DNA from: Methanothermobacter sp. K4
GTDB lineage: Archaea > Methanobacteriota > Methanobacteria > Methanobacteriales > Methanothermobacteraceae
Length of the DNA: 64,000 nt
Assembly (NCBI RefSeq): GCF_022014235.1
Contig: NZ_JAKLTD010000001.1
Location: 298,605-362,604, forward strand
Direction: 5' to 3'
Part shown: one piece after another, positions 18,193-27,294 of the stretch
Layout: the number at the start of each line of letters is the position of its first letter
Position numbering within the stretch: position 1 is the first letter of the stretch
Translations under genes and position numbers: made by a program
Notes under the pieces: model-generated
Told to the model about the DNA's origin: nothing
Seen by the model: the letters and a program-made list of their open reading frames with translations, nothing else
Databases searched by the model: none

Positions 18193-19534
18193 ACTCCCTG
18201 ACTCAATCTTAAAGAGGGGTTCGGAGGCCTCAAAGCTCCTTGAGGAGCACCTGGAGAAGGGGAGCATAATAAGGGTCATATCCCATAACGATGCCGACGG
18301 CCTGTCGGCTGCAGGAGTTGTTGCACGGGCCATTTCATCAAGAAATGGTCAGTTCCACATCTCCATCCTTTCAAGACTCAGGAAGGAGTTCATAAAAAAA
18401 CTTGGAAGGGAGAAGTACTCCCTCTTCTTTTTCTGTGACATGGGGAGCGCACACCTTGAGGAGATATCAAGGCTCAAGGCCGACATCATAGTGGCCGACC
18501 ATCACCAGCCCTCTGAATTTGAGGCCGACTCCAACGTTGTGCACGTGAATCCCCACCTGCATGGCCTTGATGGAAGCAGGGACCTCAGCGCCTCCGGGGC
18601 AGCCTACCTGGCAACCAGGAACATCAGCAGAAATACGGGGCAGCTGGCCCTGGTTGGGGCCCTGGGGGATATGCAGTACAGTGGCGGCTTCACCGGTGCA
18701 AACCGTTTCATAATGGATGAGGCGATTGAAGCAGGGGTCCTGCAGGTTCACAGCGACCTTAAACTGGCATCCAGATACACCGAGCCCCTCTACCGTTCCA
18801 TTGCATACACATTCAATCCCCCTCTCCCCGGATTAACAGGGGACATTGATGCTTCAAGGGGTTTTCTTGAGCGTATAGGAGTCTCCTATGGGATAAAATA
18901 CGCTGACCTCTCACCCGAGGAAAGGGACATCCTCAGGGATGAACTTTCAAGGATAAATCCAGAGATATTTGGCGAGGTTTTCACTTCAAGGGAGTTTCAG
19001 CCAGCCATGGGCGACCTATCGGATTTTGCAGGGATTCTTGATGCCTGTGGAAAGAACCGTAAATACGGCATTGGAATAGGTCTATGCCTTGGTGAGGGTG
19101 AAGGGGCCCTTGAAGTGGGCCTTGAACTCCAGAAAAACTACCGTGAAGAGCTCATAAGGGGCCTTGCATGGATCAGGAGGGAGGGTTCAACTGTAATGGA
19201 AAATATACAGTACATTTACAGTGAGGACAGGGTCCTCAAGGGGATAATGGGGACCATAGCAAGCATATCACTCTCCCTGAAGCTGCTGAATCCTGATATT
19301 CCACTCCTTGGTCTTTCAAGGATGGACCAGCATGTGAAGGTATCTGCAAGGACGACCAGGCCGGCTGTTGAGAGGGGTGTTAATCTGGGGGCTGCCCTCA
19401 GGGATGCTGCATCCAGTTTTGGGGGTACAGGCGGCGGGCATGATATAGCAGCAGGTGCCATGATACCCTACAGGGATATGGAAAGTTTCCTCCGGCTGGT
19501 GGATGAAATAACCGGTTCACAGATTAAATCTTGA
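18158..19534 (+). CDS. RecJ-like single-strand nuclease / DHH-family phosphoesterase
   Basis: Archaeal RecJ/Cdc45-type protein (458 aa). DHH motifs are visible: [12 protein letters not shown] (motif I), [17 protein letters not shown] (DHH motif), [10 protein letters not shown] and, near the C-terminus, the DHHA1 motif [13 protein letters not shown]. Family members degrade ssDNA or RNA or act as the Cdc45 part of the archaeal CMG helicase. With these residues intact, nuclease activity is expected. The ATG at 18158 with GGATGGAG upstream is preferred; it overlaps rps15 by 35 bases. The rps15-recJ order is common in archaea. Confidence 0.85.
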   Translation: MTHRKQPYSLSKLPDSILKRGSEASKLLEEHLEKGSIIRVISHNDADGLSAAGVVARAISSRNGQFHISILSRLRKEFIKKLGREKYSLFFFCDMGSAHLEEISRLKADIIVADHHQPSEFEADSNVVHVNPHLHGLDGSRDLSASGAAYLATRNISRNTGQLALVGALGDMQYSGGFTGANRFIMDEAIEAGVLQVHSDLKLASRYTEPLYRSIAYTFNPPLPGLTGDIDASRGFLERIGVSYGIKYADLSPEERDILRDELSRINPEIFGEVFTSREFQPAMGDLSDFAGILDACGKNRKYGIGIGLCLGEGEGALEVGLELQKNYREELIRGLAWIRREGSTVMENIQYIYSEDRVLKGIMGTIASISLSLKLLNPDIPLLGLSRMDQHVKVSARTTRPAVERGVNLGAALRDAASSFGGTGGGHDIAAGAMIPYRDMESFLRLVDEITGSQIKS

Positions 19535-19555
19535 GTGCTGCCATGGGTGTTGATT

Positions 19556-20737
19556 ATGTACCTTGATGGAATTGAAGAGAAGATGTATGACGGCGAATTC
19601 GGTGAAACCATCCAGAAGAGTATGGAGATACTGGTGGCGCTGGGTGACATCTATGGTGCTGAGAGGATGGTTGACATATCATCCGCCCAGATCTCAGGTG
19701 TTTCCTACAAGACCATAGGGGACGCCGGCCTTGAATACCTGGAGGACCTCAGTGAGGGTGGTGCCAGGGTCAGGGTTCAGAGTACACTTAACCCTGCAGG
19801 CATGGACCTAAAGAGATGGAGGGAGATGGGTTTTTCAGAGGAATTCGCCAGTAGACAGCTCAGAATAGTGGAAGCCTACTCATCAATGGATGTTATGAAC
19901 ACCTGCACCTGCACCCCCTACCTCATAGGGAACGTGCCCCTCAGAGGGTCCCATATTGCATGGTCAGAGTCATCTGCGGTGTCCTATGCAAATTCGGTTC
20001 TCGGTGCCAGGACCAATCGGGAGGGCGGCCCGGGGGCCCTTGCAGCTGCAATATGTGGAAGGACGCCTGAATACGGTTACCACCTTGATGAAAACAGGAA
20101 AGCCACCCTCCTGGTTGATGTGGAATGTGACCTCTCAGGTGCAGACTACGGTGCCCTCGGTTACATTGCAGGCCGTATTGCAGGGGAGGGTGTCCCGTAC
20201 TTCAAACTAAGGGGTTTACCAGCGCCCGAGGATCTGAAGGCCCTTGGAGCCGCCATGGCCTCATCAGGTGCGGTTGCACTCTACCATGTTGATGGTATAA
20301 CACCCGAGTACAGGGATGCGTCCATGGAGGAGGTGGATGATAGGATCAGGGTGGATGCTGATGACATATCAGAGGCCAGGGAGGAACTTTCCACGACATC
20401 TGATAACCCTGATTTAATCTGCCTTGGATGTCCACACTGCTCCCTTGATGAGATAAGAAGGATAGCATCCTTTGTGGGTAAGAAGGGCGCTGGCTGTGAT
20501 CTCTGGGTATGCACATCTGCAGCCATAAAAAGTGCCGCGGACCGTATGGGCTACACAGATGTGATAGAGGCTGCAGGTGGTATGGTTGTATCCGACACCT
20601 GCATGGTGGTGGCTCCTGTGGAGGAACTGGGCTATGAGGTCCTTGGTGTTGACTCTGCAAAGGCAGCCAACTATGTCCCGGGTATGTGTGGCCTTGATGC
20701 GGTCTATGATGACTGGATGAATCTCCTTAAATTGTAA
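19556..20737 (+). CDS. Aconitase X catalytic (large) subunit, probable phosphomevalonate dehydratase
   Basis: Member of the AcnX (DUF521) family, an iron-sulfur dehydratase. In archaea AcnX acts on mevalonate 5-phosphate to give trans-anhydromevalonate 5-phosphate in the modified mevalonate pathway. The 393-residue product has the cluster cysteine regions [15 protein letters not shown] and SDTCMV and the segment [16 protein letters not shown]. The ATG at 19556, behind GGGTGTTG, is chosen over the GTG at 19535. The small swivelling subunit is not in this window. A UbiD-type decarboxylase, the next enzyme, is at 43.9 kb. Confidence 0.82.
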   Translation: MYLDGIEEKMYDGEFGETIQKSMEILVALGDIYGAERMVDISSAQISGVSYKTIGDAGLEYLEDLSEGGARVRVQSTLNPAGMDLKRWREMGFSEEFASRQLRIVEAYSSMDVMNTCTCTPYLIGNVPLRGSHIAWSESSAVSYANSVLGARTNREGGPGALAAAICGRTPEYGYHLDENRKATLLVDVECDLSGADYGALGYIAGRIAGEGVPYFKLRGLPAPEDLKALGAAMASSGAVALYHVDGITPEYRDASMEEVDDRIRVDADDISEAREELSTTSDNPDLICLGCPHCSLDEIRRIASFVGKKGAGCDLWVCTSAAIKSAADRMGYTDVIEAAGGMVVSDTCMVVAPVEELGYEVLGVDSAKAANYVPGMCGLDAVYDDWMNLLKL

Positions 20738-20767
20738 ACTGCATGGAATAATCAACGACCCGGCACT

Positions 20768-22276
20768 TTAACTCTCTATTTTTCTGATGGCACTTCCAAG
20801 CTGAAGCCCGATGGATGAAATGTTTTCAAGGCTTATTCTGTTATAGGGTTTCACACTGTAACTTGCAAGGTTCAGTATACCGATTATTTTCCCTGAAAAC
20901 CGGATTGGAATCATCAGGATTGTCCTTATATTATTCTTGCGTATTGAATCGTGGATCATGCGGTATTCGGGGGATTCGGCAGTTATATATATTACCCTCT
21001 CATCCTCAATTGATCTGCTGAAGAGGTCTGTGAACACCCCTGCCATGCACATCCGGCTGAGGGTTTCGGGCAGGTTCCTCTGGACCCTGAGTTTGAGTTC
21101 CTTCTCCTCCTCCATGAGGTAGATGCATCCCATTTCGAATTCAAGGGTATCTATAACCGCTTCAATTGATTTTTCAAGTATCATGTTCTCTTCCTGATCG
21201 CTGTTTATAATCTCAGATACCCTGTTCATTGCCAGGAGTGTCCTTATAAATTCCTCATTCTCCCTTCTGAGCCTTTCAAGTTCAATGTACTCTGATACCT
21301 CATCGGCAAACATTTCCACGATTTCAAGTGCCCTGGAGGATATGGAGTCATCGGGTACCTCAATTATCATGGCCCCCCTTGCCATTTCCTCTGTTATGAG
21401 GGGAACCGATAACATGAGGCCCTTATCAGAGCTCCATGAGACGGTTTCAAGTGTTTCGATGCTTCTGTATATGAAATAATCGAATTCTTCAAGTTTAGTT
21501 GATGATGGTTGGTCATAGACCCTGTTTAAACCGGATGCATCTTTCAAAACCACTGAGATCTGTTTGACATCCAGAACTTCTGCCAGTTCTTCCCTTGCAG
21601 ATTCAAGAAATTCCTCGAGGCTATCCGAGGATGTTCTGAGCCTTGTTATTGTGAGGAGGACTTCGAGTTCATTCTTTGAAAATGATGAGCTTGCCATGTC
21701 CTTTGCAATGATCACCCAGAAGTTATTTACAGGGCTGATGGAAAGGCTGTAACTTCTTCTTATACCATCCCTTCCCTTGAGATCCGCCTGTATTTTACCA
21801 GGGGCGTGCATTCTGCTTTCAAGGAGTATTATGCTTTCCCTGTCCATGATATCCTCAAGGTTTCTGGCACCAGGAAACGTTCTCCTGAATGATTCATTGG
21901 AGACAACTATGTCAAGGAGTGTGTTTACAGTGAAAACAAGCTTATCAGGGTCATCTATTTTTCTTTCAAGTTCCAGGAGCCTCAGAAGTGTCTGGTGAAT
22001 CTCTGAGGCATTCTTTATGATCTCCAAGTCCCTTGAGGTGTCATCCCGGTACTCCACTGACTTCACATCTGCATCCTTTGATGGCATCCAGAGTTTACTT
22101 CTCCCCACCATCCTGTAGGTCACAAGGCCCCTGGCCTCCAGGATGTGGAGGTATTTGAGTACGGTGGCCCTGCTACGGTTTATTCCCCTGGTTATCTTAT
22201 CAAGCATGCACTCCTCTGGAGGGTTTGATTCAAGGTATGACATTATCAGCTTCTCTGTTTCAGAAAGGTTCTCCAA
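20768..22276 (-). CDS. Winged-helix transcriptional regulator with PAS and GAF sensor domains
   Basis: A 502-residue predicted one-component sensor-regulator. An N-terminal winged helix (about 1-70, with INRSRATVLKYLHILEARGLV and a wing YRMVGRSKLWMP) is followed by a PAS-like region (about 90-200) and two GAF-like domains (about 205-335 and 350-500; LMIPIRFSGKIIGILNLAS is a typical GAF end). The start is a TTG at 22276 with GGGGTGAG upstream. It is divergent from the DUF169/TusA-DsrE operon, with two palindromes in the shared gap. The signal is unknown; GAF domains can bind small ligands or iron-sulfur or heme. Confidence 0.72.
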   Translation of the reverse strand: MENLSETEKLIMSYLESNPPEECMLDKITRGINRSRATVLKYLHILEARGLVTYRMVGRSKLWMPSKDADVKSVEYRDDTSRDLEIIKNASEIHQTLLRLLELERKIDDPDKLVFTVNTLLDIVVSNESFRRTFPGARNLEDIMDRESIILLESRMHAPGKIQADLKGRDGIRRSYSLSISPVNNFWVIIAKDMASSSFSKNELEVLLTITRLRTSSDSLEEFLESAREELAEVLDVKQISVVLKDASGLNRVYDQPSSTKLEEFDYFIYRSIETLETVSWSSDKGLMLSVPLITEEMARGAMIIEVPDDSISSRALEIVEMFADEVSEYIELERLRRENEEFIRTLLAMNRVSEIINSDQEENMILEKSIEAVIDTLEFEMGCIYLMEEEKELKLRVQRNLPETLSRMCMAGVFTDLFSRSIEDERVIYITAESPEYRMIHDSIRKNNIRTILMIPIRFSGKIIGILNLASYSVKPYNRISLENISSIGLQLGSAIRKIES

Positions 22277-22390
22277 GAACTCACCCCATTTACCTATGGT
22301 ATAACCATGAATTATAATTTTATAGAAAAATTTAAATATAAGTTTTTTATACTTTATTGTATAGTTATACTATAATGTTGAGGTGGTTGT
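22277..22390. promoter_or_regulatory. Divergent control region with two matching 13-bp palindromes
   Basis: The dyad ATGGT-ATA-ACCAT at 22296-22308 (minus-strand reading ATGGTTATACCAT) lies about 20 bases before the regulator start. A second dyad, TATAGTTATACTATA at 22360-22374, lies 17 bases before the DUF169 start. Both fit ATRGTTATACYAT, and their starts are 65 bases apart. AT-rich DNA with TATA-like sequence (TTTAAATATAAG, 22331-22342) lies between. This is what shared autoregulation and repression by the divergent regulator would look like. Confidence 0.65.
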
Positions 22391-23062
22391 ATGGATTACC
22401 GTAGGATCGCGGGTGAACTCAGGGAACTCCTGCAGATGGAGGGCAGCCCTGTGGCTGTCAAACTTGTTAGGGCAGATGAAAAAACAGCGGGACCCAGGCT
22501 TGAAAAAAGGAGGCACTGTGAATTCATACAGGAGGCCAGATTAAATGGGGTGAAGGGCCATGCTACAGCAGAGGAACACCTCTGTAAGGGTGGTGCCGCT
22601 GCAATGGGACTCTGCAGCCTTCCAGCCCCCGTTGCAGATGGGAGCATGTACCACAAACTCGGGAACTACAGCACCCCTGAAGCGGCCCATGAAACCGTGA
22701 AGGCGGTGCCCATGCTCGCTGAGGAATATTATGCGTCAGAGTACGCTCCACTAGAAGATGCGGACTTTGAACCCGACGTGGTTGTCCTGATACTCAAACC
22801 TGCCCAGGCACTGAGACTGAGCCAGGCATACCTCCATGAGAGGGGTGGCAGAATCACAGGGGACTACTCAGGCATACAGTCACTCTGCGCAGATGCAGTG
22901 GCTGCAGTCATCCAGAGGGGCCTTCCAAACATTACAATGGGATGCAACGGGTCAAGAAATTATGCTGGAATAAAGCCAGAGGAACTCGCAGTTGGAGTCC
23001 CTGCAGAGGAACTTGAGGGAATAGTGGATGCCCTCAGAAAATTCAGGGAGAAATGGGGGTAA
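22391..23062 (+). CDS. DUF169 family protein
   Basis: Conserved archaeal/bacterial protein of unknown function (223 aa). Four cysteines are well placed: RRHCEFIQEAR, EHLCKGGAAAMG, IQSLCADAV and MGCNGSRNYAG; in the family these surround a likely metal or cluster site, but that is inference. No signal peptide or membrane helix. GTTGAGGTGG precedes the start. It is the first gene of a three-gene operon with a TusA-DsrE fusion and a small membrane protein; its TAA lies two bases before the next ATG. Confidence 0.8.
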   Translation: MDYRRIAGELRELLQMEGSPVAVKLVRADEKTAGPRLEKRRHCEFIQEARLNGVKGHATAEEHLCKGGAAAMGLCSLPAPVADGSMYHKLGNYSTPEAAHETVKAVPMLAEEYYASEYAPLEDADFEPDVVVLILKPAQALRLSQAYLHERGGRITGDYSGIQSLCADAVAAVIQRGLPNITMGCNGSRNYAGIKPEELAVGVPAEELEGIVDALRKFREKWG

Positions 23063-23064
23063 AC

Positions 23065-23862
23065 ATGAGGATCAACCTCAGAGGAATAAACAGGCACGCT
23101 GCAGCCATAATCACAGACAACATCCTGAAGAATGGCCAGGAAAACCTCCAGTTAATACTCAGGGAGAACTATGAAGAGATTGAAAAGGTTGCGGCCAGGC
23201 ACGGCATGAATTATTCTGTTAAAAAAGGAGCTGATGGAGTGGTGGTTGATATTTCACGTGGAGAGATTGAAGAGGTGGACGTCACCGGTGAAACCTGTCC
23301 AGGACCGCTTATAATCGTGGGTGAAAAACTATCATCAATGAAGCCAGGGATGAGGGTAAGGATAAAATCCGCAAATCAGGACGTTATCGATGACCTCGCG
23401 GTTTCAGCCCCTGAAATGAATGCCAGGGTCATGGAAAAATCAGAAAACCACCTTGTACTTGAAAAAATAGAAAAAACTGAAAAAAAGGAATTCGCGGGTA
23501 GAGACAGGGTGCTTGTTGTTCAGAGCAATGGAACCGGTAACGCCGAGAGGGCCTACGCCACATTCATATTCTCAAAGGCGGCCCTCAGTATGGGCAAGGA
23601 CGTCACTGTGTTCCTTCTGATGGATGGTGTGAGCCTCGCCAGGAGGGGTGCGGCAGCGAAGGTTAAACACCCTGCCTTCCCGGCCCTCAATGAGCTCATG
23701 GAGGAAGTGATTGGAATGGGTGCTAAAGTCTATGTCTGCGAAATGAGCGCCCAGTTCAGGGGGCTCAGTGAGGAAAACATAACAGAAGGGTGTAAAATCG
23801 CCGGGGCCGCGACATTCATAACACTCCTGAGCGACCCCAGGTATGCCGTCGTGAACTTCTAG
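23065..23862 (+). CDS. TusA-DsrE fusion protein (probable sulfur carrier/transfer)
   Basis: The 265-residue product joins two sulfur-trafficking folds. Residues about 70-118 are a TusA (SirA) domain with TGETCPGPLI, where Cys78 is the persulfide-carrying residue. Residues 120-265 are DsrE/DsrF-like, with LVVQSNGTGNAE, and Cys in YVCEMSAQFRG near the family active-site position. Residues about 25-65 resemble the second half of a TusA domain without its cysteine, so a partial duplication is likely. The ATG at 23065 follows GGGGGT; the ATG at 23053 is possible. Sulfur relay is inferred from the domains. Confidence 0.82.
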   Translation: MRINLRGINRHAAAIITDNILKNGQENLQLILRENYEEIEKVAARHGMNYSVKKGADGVVVDISRGEIEEVDVTGETCPGPLIIVGEKLSSMKPGMRVRIKSANQDVIDDLAVSAPEMNARVMEKSENHLVLEKIEKTEKKEFAGRDRVLVVQSNGTGNAERAYATFIFSKAALSMGKDVTVFLLMDGVSLARRGAAAKVKHPAFPALNELMEEVIGMGAKVYVCEMSAQFRGLSEENITEGCKIAGAATFITLLSDPRYAVVNF

Positions 23863-23869
23863 AGGTGAT

Positions 23870-24193
23870 ATGATGTATCAGGTTATTGTATTCGCACTGC
23901 TACTTGCAGGGATCCCATCAGGTTTCATAACATTCCGTATAATGGGGATGAGAATGGCGCCCCACTTCGGGGCTCTCATCCTTGCAATCATTGCAACAGG
24001 ACTGAACCTTGTGATGGGTGGTGGGAATCTGATGTACCTGGCTGTGGCCCTCCAGATTCTGGCTGGTATATCAGCCTACACCCAGTTTTTACCAGTCCTC
24101 AGGGATAACTTCCAGACCGCTCCCCTATACGCATGCCATCTGACCACCGTAACCACAGCGGCTGTGCTTGCAGCTGCATCAGTCCTTGCATAA
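23870..24193 (+). CDS. Small four-helix membrane protein, function unknown
   Basis: A 107-residue protein with four hydrophobic helices (about 4-24, 31-50, 55-72 and 85-105) and few charged residues. I do not recognise a family. Cysteine is present only once, in the last helix (ACHLTT). GAGGTGAT lies immediately before two consecutive ATG codons (23870 and 23873). It follows the TusA-DsrE gene by seven bases, so the products probably work together, for example as a membrane partner of the carrier. Confidence 0.6.
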   Translation: MMYQVIVFALLLAGIPSGFITFRIMGMRMAPHFGALILAIIATGLNLVMGGGNLMYLAVALQILAGISAYTQFLPVLRDNFQTAPLYACHLTTVTTAAVLAAASVLA

Positions 24194-24207
24194 CCTTTCA
24201 GTCCCCT

Positions 24208-24227
24208 TAATTTCTATTTTTATTTTC
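24208..24227 (+). terminator. T-rich candidate terminator after DUF169 operon
   Basis: Directly downstream of the last gene, TTAATTTCTATTTTTATTTT is a run typical of archaeal T-tract termination, without a stable hairpin. Confidence 0.4.
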
Positions 24228-24338
24228 CCATCTGAGTCCTGAAGTTAACTCTATTTTTACCATCTTTCTCTGGCATGCGCATGAGCATCCGAGGCCATGA
24301 TTAAATCATTAAATAAATTGATCACCAGATAGAAGACC

Positions 24339-26549
24339 ATGGCAAGGTACATAGAGCACCCACTGATAAAGCCAGGGACAGTTGAGGCAAGGACCTACCA
24401 GCAGTTACTGGCAGCAGACATCCTAAGGAAAGGCAACTCAATGATAGTGGCCCCCACGGCCCTTGGGAAAACCATTGTTGCCGTGCTGGTGGCTGCAGAG
24501 AGACTGCAGAAATACAGGGGATCCAGGGTACTAATTCTATCACCCAGCAAACCACTGGCCATACAGCATGAGGAGAGCTTCAGGGAGTTCCTCCTCGCAC
24601 CATGCACATCACTCACAGGAAGCATAAACCCCGAGGAAAGGGTGAGGCGCTGGAATGAATCCAGGGTCATATCCGCAACACCCCAGACAATAGAATCAGA
24701 CGTCCTCGCCGGAAGATACGACCTCAGTGACGTTTCGCTCCTGGTCTTTGATGAGTGCCACCGTGCCGTTGGATCCTACTCCTACGTCTTCCTTGCATCC
24801 AGTTACATGCAGACCGCAAAAAACCCCCTTATACTGGGATTGACAGCCTCTCCAGGTGCAGATGAGGACAAAATAAAAAGCGTCTGCAGTAACCTCTTCC
24901 TCAACGAGGTGGTTGTGAAGACAGAAAAAGACCCGGACGTCAGGCCCTACCTGAAACCCATAAAAATAGAATGGGTCAGGGTTAAGATGAAACCTGAACT
25001 TGAGGAGATAAGGGAACTCCTGAAGAAGGTTTTAAAGACAAGGCTTAAGATGCTCAAGAACCTGGGGGTTATAGAGAGTGTGGGTGTGGGTAAAAGGGAC
25101 CTCCTGAAGGCCAGGGGCCGTGTTCAGAACAGGATTGCCCGCTCATCAAACCCCCCAAAATCCTGCTACAGGGCCATATCACTAATAGCGGCCTCAATAA
25201 ATGTTGAACACGCCCTTGAACTCCTTGAAACCCAGGGGATCCATCCACTCCTTAGATACCTCACCAGATTTAAAAAGAAGAACACAAGGGCTGCCAGGAG
25301 CCTCCTTATGGACCCGGACTTCACAAGGGCCATGTACCTCACCAGAAAGGCCTCTGTTTCAGGGATTGAACACCCAAAACTTGACAGGCTCATTGAAATA
25401 CTCAGAAAGGAACTTGAAGTGGGAGACTCAAGAATAATAGTTTTTACCCAGTTCCGTGACACCCTTGAAGAGATATACCAGCGCTGTGTGCGTGAGGGTA
25501 TAAACGCCGTTAAATTTTATGGTCAGAACAGCAGAAGCGGTGAAAAGGACCTTACTCAGAAACAGCAACGGGACATAATCAGGTCATTCAGGATGGGGAA
25601 CCACGATGTCCTCCTATCAACCAGCGTGGCAGAGGAGGGGATAGATATACCCTCAGTTGATCTGGTGGTCATGTACGAGCCTGTCCCATCAGAGATAAGG
25701 ATGATACAGAGGAGGGGAAGGACAGGGAGAAGAAGATCAGGGAGAATGGTGGTCCTCATGACTGAGAAAACCCGGGACGAGGCCTACTATTACTCAAGTA
25801 TCAGGAAGGAAAAAACCATGAAGGAAAGCCTCAGGGGGGGTTCCATGAAAATTGAACTGACACCCCTTGAGTTTCCTGAAACTGATGGTGAAAGGCCATT
25901 CATCTACGTGGATTCACGTGAGGTTAACTCAAGGGTTCTCCGGGAGCTAAGGAGGATCGGTGTGGACTTTGAACTCAGAAAACTTTCGGTGGGTGATTAT
26001 CAGGTCAGCGATGACACTGTGATTGAAAGAAAAACCACCCAGGATTTCCTGGGGTCAATTATGGATAAGAGGCTTTACAGGCAGGCCAGGGAGATGGTGG
26101 AAAACTTCAAGCGACCCGTGATGATAATAGAGGGTGAGGACCTCTACTCGGGCTTCATGAACCCCGATGCTGTGAGGGGGGCCCTTGCATCAGTTGCGGT
26201 GGACTTTGGAATACCCATAATACCCACAAGGTCCCCTGCAGATACGGCTGCAATGATAAGGAGGATAGCCCTTAGGGAACAGAGGGAGGGAAAACCTGAC
26301 ATGCGTATCAGGACAGATAAGAAACCCGTCACCCTCCAGGAAAAGCAGCTGTTCATTGTGGAATCACTTCCATACATTGGATCCAAGTATGCCAGAAGGC
26401 TCCTTGAAAGTTTCGGTTCAGTTGAAGCGATTATGAACGCATCAGAGAAGGAGCTCATGGAAGTGGAGGGAATCGGTAAAAGGATAGCATCCGAAATCAG
26501 GAAGGTTATTGAAGCAGAATTCAAGGATTCAGAAAAAATTAGAGGGTGA
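24339..26549 (+). CDS. hef: Hef: helicase plus ERCC4-type endonuclease
   Basis: Archaeal relative of XPF/MUS81/FANCM (736 aa) that processes stalled replication forks. The N-terminal SF2 helicase has Walker A APTALGKT (38-45), DECH (138-141), GLTASPG and QRRGRTGRR. The C-terminal nuclease has YVDSRE, the ERKTTQDFLGSI core and a helix-hairpin-helix pair near 676-736 (IGSKYARRLLESFGS, VEGIGKRIASEI). All motifs look intact, so both activities are expected. It precedes trmI with a short overlap region and pyrB. Confidence 0.95.
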   Translation: MARYIEHPLIKPGTVEARTYQQLLAADILRKGNSMIVAPTALGKTIVAVLVAAERLQKYRGSRVLILSPSKPLAIQHEESFREFLLAPCTSLTGSINPEERVRRWNESRVISATPQTIESDVLAGRYDLSDVSLLVFDECHRAVGSYSYVFLASSYMQTAKNPLILGLTASPGADEDKIKSVCSNLFLNEVVVKTEKDPDVRPYLKPIKIEWVRVKMKPELEEIRELLKKVLKTRLKMLKNLGVIESVGVGKRDLLKARGRVQNRIARSSNPPKSCYRAISLIAASINVEHALELLETQGIHPLLRYLTRFKKKNTRAARSLLMDPDFTRAMYLTRKASVSGIEHPKLDRLIEILRKELEVGDSRIIVFTQFRDTLEEIYQRCVREGINAVKFYGQNSRSGEKDLTQKQQRDIIRSFRMGNHDVLLSTSVAEEGIDIPSVDLVVMYEPVPSEIRMIQRRGRTGRRRSGRMVVLMTEKTRDEAYYYSSIRKEKTMKESLRGGSMKIELTPLEFPETDGERPFIYVDSREVNSRVLRELRRIGVDFELRKLSVGDYQVSDDTVIERKTTQDFLGSIMDKRLYRQAREMVENFKRPVMIIEGEDLYSGFMNPDAVRGALASVAVDFGIPIIPTRSPADTAAMIRRIALREQREGKPDMRIRTDKKPVTLQEKQLFIVESLPYIGSKYARRLLESFGSVEAIMNASEKELMEVEGIGKRIASEIRKVIEAEFKDSEKIRG

Positions 26550-26553
26550 TCAG

Positions 26554-27285
26554 TTGCGTATACTCATGGATGAAAGGGGTAAAAAGTACCTCATGAAGGC
26601 AGGGGAGGACTTTCAGACTGACATGGGAATCATCCAATCCCGGATAATAGAGGAGGCCAGACCAGGAGATGTGCTCAAAACACACCTTGGAAGGGAGGTT
26701 TATGTCCTTAAACCCAACCTGTCAGATTACCTTGAACTCATGGAGAGGAGGTGTTCCATCCTCCTTCCCAAGGACATCGGGATGATCTGTGCATACACAG
26801 GGATAGTGAACGGTTCAAGGGTTGTTGATGCAGGTACAGGGGCGGGGACAGTTGCAATGTACCTGGCAAATGTGGTGGGTGAATCAGGGCATGTTACAAC
26901 CTATGAGATACGGGAGGACTTTGCAGAGGTTGCAGAAAGGAACATCAGGAACTTCGGATTTAAAAATATCGAGGTAAAAAACAGGGATATAAAGGAGGGT
27001 ATAGAGGAGGATAACCTGGACCTGGTCTTCCTGGATCTTCCCGGGCCATGGGAGCTGATGGAGGAGTTGAATGAATCCCTCATGAGAGGAGGGTGGGCGG
27101 TTTTCTACAACCCCTACATTGAACAGGTTAAAATTCTGCACAGGGTCGGCTCAAAGCTGGGATTTGCAGATATGAGAACATCCGAAATAATTGAGCGTGA
27201 AATCGAGGTCAGGAGGCAGGGAACACGGCCAAGGACCAGAATGGTTGGACACACAGGATACCTCACATTCATGAGAAAGGTCTAG
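26554..27285 (+). CDS. trmI: tRNA (adenine-58/57-N1) methyltransferase TrmI
   Basis: SAM-dependent methyltransferase (243 aa) modifying adenines in the T arm of tRNA. The N-terminal segment DMGIIQSRIIEE and then the Rossmann motif VVDAGTGAGTVAMYLA are family marks, followed by DLVFLDLPGPW (motif IV). The TTG at 26554 follows GGGTGATC by three bases, deciding the start over the ATG at 26566 and an in-frame extension to 26509. Starts five bases after the hef stop. Confidence 0.9.
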   Translation: MRILMDERGKKYLMKAGEDFQTDMGIIQSRIIEEARPGDVLKTHLGREVYVLKPNLSDYLELMERRCSILLPKDIGMICAYTGIVNGSRVVDAGTGAGTVAMYLANVVGESGHVTTYEIREDFAEVAERNIRNFGFKNIEVKNRDIKEGIEEDNLDLVFLDLPGPWELMEELNESLMRGGWAVFYNPYIEQVKILHRVGSKLGFADMRTSEIIEREIEVRRQGTRPRTRMVGHTGYLTFMRKV

Positions 27286-27294
27286 AGGGATTTG

